The position numbers and the translations under genes were made by a program. A DNA stretch of 64,000 nucleotides from Comamonas piscis (GTDB lineage: Bacteria > Pseudomonadota > Gammaproteobacteria > Burkholderiales > Burkholderiaceae_C). The notes beneath the pieces were generated by a model that had not been told where the DNA came from, did no database searches, and saw nothing but the letters and a program-made list of their open reading frames with translations. Positions 59,994 to 64,000 of the stretch are shown here, piece by piece. The stretch is from contig NZ_CP058554.1 in NCBI RefSeq assembly GCF_014109725.1, positions 1,674,001 through 1,738,000 on the forward strand, read 5' to 3'. Every line of letters starts with the position of its first letter. The stretch's first letter is position 1.

Positions 59994-62765
59994 TCAGCGG
60001 CTTTGGTCCAGCAGGCGCTGGGCCTGGGCCTTGACGGTGGCGCTGGACGATTCGGCCATGACCTCTTCGGCCAGCGAGCGGGCACCTTCCTTGTCGCCGA
60101 TGGCCAGGAATTCCTGGGCCAGGGTCAGCTTGGTGGCCAGCGGGTCGCTGTCATCGATCTCCAGGCCGGCCATGTCGTCGGCCAGGGTCACCGGATGGGT
60201 GTGGTCTGGCTCGCCGGTGCTGGGCAGGTCCAGCGACAGCGAAGTCATGTCAAAGTCCATGGTCGGCAGGCCCTTGTCGCTGATGGGCATCTGCGCCGTG
60301 CTTTGGTTGTCAAAATCGCTCAGTTGGAAGTCCAGCGAACCGGGCTGGGTTTCCAGGCTCTGGGCGGCTTCGTGGGAAGTGCTGGGGGCCAGCTCCGAAG
60401 GAATGCTCAGTGCCTCGGCCAGTTGGCGGTCAAAGTCTTCCATCGACATGGCGGGCTTGCCTGCGGCAGGCGCCAAGGCCTCAAAGGCCAAGCCTGGATC
60501 GACGGCAGCTGCCGCTGGCGCAGCGACGGGCGCTGCAGGTGCGGGCGCCTGGTAGCGCGCGCTGGCATCCGGGGTGTCGGTCAACTGGCTGCTCATCGCA
60601 AAATCCAGGCCGGTGGAGGGGCTGAATGCGCTGGCAGGGTCTGCCGCTGCCAGCGTGGTGGGCGGCAGCGTGTTCTCGAAGGGGATCGGCTCGGCGCGGG
60701 CGGCAGCAGCGGCGGCGGCCAGCGCGGCAGGTGTAGCGATTTCGGTCGCGGAAGGTACCGCAGCGGTGTTGTTCTGGTAGATCGGGTTGGCGGCGTCCAG
60801 CTCCTGGCCCAGCGCGGCAATGCGCAGCCAGTCAGGACCGGTACCACCGGTGAGCTGGCGAGCATCCTTGGCAATGCTCTCCAGCGCCAGGCGGTCCTTG
60901 CGCTTGGCGTAGATCTCGGCCAGCTTGGCATGCAGCGCGCTGCGGGTCGGGCTGGTGCGCAGCGCTTCCTTGAGGATTTCCTCGGCCTGCAGGTCACGGC
61001 CATAGGCCAGGTAGACGTCGGCTTCGGCAACAGGGTCGACATCGCCGGCATCGAGCTGGCTGGGGGTGTAGGCCAGCGAGGAGTTGCCGGTGGTCATCGC
61101 GCTCACCGAGGTATCGATGTGCTGACCGCCGCTGGCGCCAAAGAACGAGTCTTGCGCCAGGCTGCTTTCGAGCACCGAGTCAGTGGCGGCGTCCACGCCT
61201 TCCTTGCGCTTTTTGTTGCGGTACCAGAGGCCACCCAGCAGGGCCAGGATGGCCATGCCGCCAGCGGCTGGCAGCAGGGGGTTCTCCATCAGTTCATCGA
61301 CAAAGCTGGGCTCTTCGACGGGTGCTGGAGCCGGTGCGGGCTTGGGTTTGGCTGCCGGAGCAGGTGCCGGGGTAGGTGCCGGGGTAGGCGCTGCCACAGG
61401 TGCTGCAGCATCGCCAGTGCTTGCTGCGGGTGCTGCAGCAGGTGCTACCGCCGCAGGCGTTGCAGCGGTCACTGCCGCTGTGGCGGGTGCTGTGGCTGGA
61501 GCGGCGGCGGGCGGAGTCGCAGGTGCTGCGGCCGCTGGCGCATTGCCTGCAGCCGGCACGGTGGCCGTGGCAGCAGGCTTGCCGTCTGCCGGAGCCGCAG
61601 CGGATGCCGCCGTGGCCGCAGTGCCTGCAGCGGCTTGCTTGAGCTTGTTCAGCTCTTCAATGTTCTTGTTCAGTTCCGAGGTGCGGTCCTGCGTGGCATT
61701 GGCCTGCTGGGCGCTGGCAACGCTGGCTTCTGCGGACTTGCCGCCCTTGGCGGCTTCCTTGCTCAGTTTGAGCTGGTCCGGTGCCACGCTCTGGGGCTTC
61801 TTGTCGTCGACGGAGGCTTCGACCTTGCCGCTGGCGGCACGCGTGTCGGTCGCGACCTGGGCCGGCGCTGCCTTGGCGGCGAGCTGGCTGCGGTAGCTGT
61901 TGAAGTCGCGGCTTTGCGCGGCCACCATCTGGCGTGCCTGGCGTGGCGTAACCGCACGCGCTTGCTCAGCCGTCGGCATGGTCAGCGCTACGCCCGCCTT
62001 CATGCGGTTGACATTGCCACCCACAAAGGCGTGCGGGTTGCTCTGCACCACGGCGACGAGCATCTGGTCCAGCGAGATATCGGCGGGCTTGTTCTGCGCG
62101 GCGATGCGGCCCAAGGTGTCGCCACGTTGGGTGCGCACGGTGTCGCCGCCAGAGTTGTTGCTGGCGGTGGCCGGAATATTGGCACGTGGTGCTGGCGCAG
62201 GGCGGGGCGCGGCAGCACTGCGGGTGGCGGGCGCTGGTGCCGGCGTGGCCGAGGCCAGCGGCTCCTCGATCACGCGCACAGGCGGTGCTGGTGGGCGGAT
62301 GGCTGGGGCAGCGGCTGCGCTGAGCTGCGGCGCCACGGTGACGGCCGGTTCTGGCTTGCGCAGGTTGGGCGGGTCGAACAGCATGGTGTAGCTGCGCACG
62401 ACCTGGCCGGAATTCCAGTTGGCGTCGATCACATAGTCGACAAAGGGGTCGTTGACTGCGCGCTGGGTGGTCAGCACGATCACCGCGGTGCCATTGGCGC
62501 GGCGCTGCAGCTGGGCGCGCACGCCGCTGGCCGTACCTGAGTAGTCCATGCCCTGGGTGCGAAACACCGCAGACGAGGCGGTCTTGACCTGCAGAGTGTC
62601 AGCTTCCGCGTCGGTGATTTGTGGAACTTCGATTTCCGCGCGCAGGGGCTCGCCCAGCGCGGATTTCACATTGATCTTGCCCAGCGCGAGCGCCGATGCT
62701 TCCCCTGTGTACAGGCCAAAGGCTGCCATGGCGGCGGCAAGCGCAGTGATTTTCCAGCGATGCAT
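59994..62765 (-). CDS. fimV: FimV/TspA-like pilus assembly protein
   Basis: The 923-aa protein has a signal peptide (about 1-25), an N-terminal FimV domain with L-G-K-I-N-V-K-S-A-L-G-E-P-L-R-A-E-I, a LysM peptidoglycan-binding motif (about 205-255, T-Q-R-G-D-T-L-G-R-I-A), a long Ala/Pro/Lys-rich low-complexity stretch (about 380-490), one membrane segment near 510-530, and a C-terminal cytoplasmic TPR-like part with the FimV C-terminal motif. FimV organises type IV pili, twitching and polarity in Pseudomonas and Neisseria. No pilus genes are nearby. A longer start at 62816 is possible; 62765 places the signal peptide at the N-terminus. Confidence 0.9.
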   Translation of the reverse strand: MHRWKITALAAAMAAFGLYTGEASALALGKINVKSALGEPLRAEIEVPQITDAEADTLQVKTASSAVFRTQGMDYSGTASGVRAQLQRRANGTAVIVLTTQRAVNDPFVDYVIDANWNSGQVVRSYTMLFDPPNLRKPEPAVTVAPQLSAAAAPAIRPPAPPVRVIEEPLASATPAPAPATRSAAAPRPAPAPRANIPATASNNSGGDTVRTQRGDTLGRIAAQNKPADISLDQMLVAVVQSNPHAFVGGNVNRMKAGVALTMPTAEQARAVTPRQARQMVAAQSRDFNSYRSQLAAKAAPAQVATDTRAASGKVEASVDDKKPQSVAPDQLKLSKEAAKGGKSAEASVASAQQANATQDRTSELNKNIEELNKLKQAAAGTAATAASAAAPADGKPAATATVPAAGNAPAAAAPATPPAAAPATAPATAAVTAATPAAVAPAAAPAASTGDAAAPVAAPTPAPTPAPAPAAKPKPAPAPAPVEEPSFVDELMENPLLPAAGGMAILALLGGLWYRNKKRKEGVDAATDSVLESSLAQDSFFGASGGQHIDTSVSAMTTGNSSLAYTPSQLDAGDVDPVAEADVYLAYGRDLQAEEILKEALRTSPTRSALHAKLAEIYAKRKDRLALESIAKDARQLTGGTGPDWLRIAALGQELDAANPIYQNNTAAVPSATEIATPAALAAAAAAARAEPIPFENTLPPTTLAAADPASAFSPSTGLDFAMSSQLTDTPDASARYQAPAPAAPVAAPAAAAVDPGLAFEALAPAAGKPAMSMEDFDRQLAEALSIPSELAPSTSHEAAQSLETQPGSLDFQLSDFDNQSTAQMPISDKGLPTMDFDMTSLSLDLPSTGEPDHTHPVTLADDMAGLEIDDSDPLATKLTLAQEFLAIGDKEGARSLAEEVMAESSSATVKAQAQRLLDQSR
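61290..61640 (-). repeat. Alanine/proline low-complexity segment inside fimV
   Basis: The bases encode an Ala/Pro-rich linker with irregular repeats, for example two near-identical 12-base units at about 61365-61390. It is prone to length variation by slippage. The protein remains in frame through it. Confidence 0.6.
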
Positions 62766-63033
62766 AGTGCTATTTGATTGAATAGTAGAAGCGTGCGGGG
62801 TTGTTTTTGTACCCATGAGAAAGCCCTCCCCCTAAGACGCGAAATCGGTAATTATCAGTAAAAAGAACCTTAACAGTAATGTGTTGGGGTGACAAGTTAA
62901 GGAGCGGGCATCTCTTTTGTTAGGGTGCTTGGGCTCGCTCAGGGCTGTCCGATTGTTGTTCCGGAACAACTTTTCAGAGGGCGGGCACCCAGCGGGGTCC
63001 AGTCAGAACCTTTACCGAACTCACGATAGAAAA
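62766..63033 (-). other. Intergenic region between asd and fimV
   Basis: Together with the asd terminator this forms a 335-bp gap. It should contain the fimV promoter. It is AT-richer than its neighbours near 62840-62885 and holds no gene or RNA that I can support; frames crossing it overlap asd and look like shadows. Confidence 0.5.
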
Positions 63034-63068
63034 CACCTTCCGGCCGCCTGCTGCAGATCCGGAAGGTG
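63026..63068 (-). terminator. Terminator after asd
   Basis: CACCTTCCGG at 63034-63043 pairs with CCGGAAGGTG at 63059-63068, a 10-bp stem with a 15-base loop. On the minus strand it is followed by TTTTC. It lies 33 bp after the asd stop. Confidence 0.8.
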
Positions 63069-63100
63069 TAGTGTTTTGGTACCCGTTGGTCAGGCGTGCA

Positions 63101-64000
63101 TCAAGCGGCGAGCAGGATGCGCAGCATGCGGCGCAGTGGCTCGGCAGCGCCCCAAAGCAGCTGGTCGCCAATCACGAAGGCCGAGACATACTCAGGGCCC
63201 ATGTTCAGCTTGCGCACACGGCCCACAGCGACTTCCAGGCCACCGGTCACGGCAGCGGGGGTCAGTTCCTTGACGGTCACGGCGCGCTCGTTGGGCACCC
63301 ACTTGACCCAGTCGTTGCCGCCCTTGATCAAGGCTTCGATCTCGGCCAGTGGCAGGTCCTTGTTCAGCTTCAGGGTCAGCGCCAGGCTGTGGCAGCGCAT
63401 CGCGCCAATGCGCACGCACAGGCCGTCGACGGGGATGGTGGCGTCCGTGCCCAGGATCTTGTTGACCTCGGCCTGGCCCTTCCATTCTTCCTTGGACTGG
63501 CCGTTGTCCAGCTGTGCATCGATCCAGGGGATCAGGCCGCCAGCCAGAGGTGCGCCAAAGAACTCGGTGGACACATCGCTGCGGATGGTTTGGGCCACCT
63601 TGCGGTCGATCTCCAGAATGGCGGAAGCGGGCGTGGCCAGCTCATCGGCCACGGCGGCATGCACCACGCCCATGCCCTTGAGCAGTTCGCGCATGTGGTT
63701 GGCGCCGCCACCGGATGCGGCCTGGTAGGTCATCGACGAGACCCAGTCGACTAGGCCGGCGTTGAACAGGCCCGACAGGCCCATCAGCAAGATGGAGTTG
63801 GTGCAGTTGCCGCCAATCCAGTTCTTGCCGCCAGCGGCCAGCTTGCGCTGGATCAGTGCGTCGTTGACGGGATCCAGCACGATGACAGCGTCGTCTTGCA
63901 TGCGCAGCGACGATGCCGCATCGATCCAGTGGCCCTTCCAGCCGGCAGCGCGGATCTGGGGGAAGACTTCCTTGGTGTAGTCGCCGCCTTGGCAGGTGAT
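63101..64000 (-). CDS. asd: Aspartate-semialdehyde dehydrogenase, C-terminal 299 residues
   Basis: The frame is open to the window end, so the N-terminus lies outside. The visible part starts I-T-C-Q-G-G-D-Y-T and holds G-W-K-G-H-W-I-D-A-A-S-S-L-R, the catalytic cysteine in G-G-N-C-T-N-S, and the C-terminal R-M-G-A-M-R-C-type histidine/arginine region. It matches the E. coli-type Asd. The enzyme reduces aspartyl phosphate to aspartate semialdehyde for lysine, threonine and methionine synthesis. asd directly upstream of fimV is typical of these bacteria. Confidence 0.95.
   Translation of the reverse strand: MTCQGGDYTKEVFPQIRAAGWKGHWIDAASSLRMQDDAVIVLDPVNDALIQRKLAAGGKNWIGGNCTNSILLMGLSGLFNAGLVDWVSSMTYQAASGGGANHMRELLKGMGVVHAAVADELATPASAILEIDRKVAQTIRSDVSTEFFGAPLAGGLIPWIDAQLDNGQSKEEWKGQAEVNKILGTDATIPVDGLCVRIGAMRCHSLALTLKLNKDLPLAEIEALIKGGNDWVKWVPNERAVTVKELTPAAVTGGLEVAVGRVRKLNMGPEYVSAFVIGDQLLWGAAEPLRRMLRILLAA

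Noticed and set aside
62917..63273. Plus-strand frame between fimV and asd
   Set aside because: Runs through the asd terminator and into asd on the other strand; composition is like other shadows.

Overview
The window is GC-rich chromosomal DNA from a betaproteobacterium, most likely a member of the Comamonadaceae (Comamonas/Delftia-like). This rests on protein character, high GC, and two gene orders typical of the group: lepA-lepB-DUF4845-rnc-era-recO-pdxJ-acpS-nagZ, and asd-fimV-truA-trpF-trpB-trpA-accD. The assignment is inference; there is no rRNA here. I found no insertion sequence, prophage, CRISPR array, tRNA or rRNA gene. Nearly every base lies in or between ordinary bacterial genes.

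Layout. 1-9.9 kb: the end of a purine nucleoside permease gene, a secreted M20 peptidase, a DTW-domain tRNA-modification enzyme, a fused PabB-PabC protein, a TerC/CBS membrane protein behind a 242-bp possibly structured leader, CHMI isomerase, ScpA, DUF3460, a BamE-like lipoprotein, a YitT-like membrane protein and a small lipoprotein. 9.9-20 kb: metG, a patatin-like lipase, a membrane-anchored Mrr-like nuclease, the Mrp/ApbC iron-sulfur carrier overlapping a LysR regulator, a YdeP-type molybdopterin oxidoreductase with an overlapping 87-aa partner, and a diguanylate cyclase. 20-30 kb: a large FtsX-type permease, truncated haemoglobin, LemA plus an M48 protease, the radC-smr pair, then fkpB-ispH and serS.

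30-40.5 kb is the accessory part: a glutamine-amidotransferase-like protein, YghU, a tail-anchored protein with two ribosomal L7/L12-like segments, a YihU-like reductase behind a LysR gene, a small unlisted ORF, an ABC-F ATPase, a peptidase-M17 N-domain protein, and a LysR gene divergent from a DsbA-like/SnoaL-like/unknown/MBL-lipoprotein run. 40.6-48.8 kb is the lepA-to-nagZ housekeeping run, covering translation, protein export, RNA processing, ribosome assembly, recombination, PLP synthesis, ACP activation and cell-wall recycling. 48.9-55.3 kb holds a YddA/SbmA-type ABC exporter, DUF1328, MscS, an orphan membrane protein, lysS and yggT. 55.3-64 kb runs on the minus strand from asd (cut by the window end) through fimV, truA, trpFBA and accD.

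No clear new multi-gene system is visible. The best leads are the L7/L12-like tail-anchored protein, the YdeP/LysR/87-aa module, the leader upstream of the TerC gene, the redox-looking LysR-DsbA-SnoaL-MBL cluster with an altered MBL metal motif, and the membrane-anchored Mrr-like nuclease. Gene starts were often moved inward from the longest possible reading frame, using homology, spacing and ribosome-binding sites; these choices are stated in each entry.
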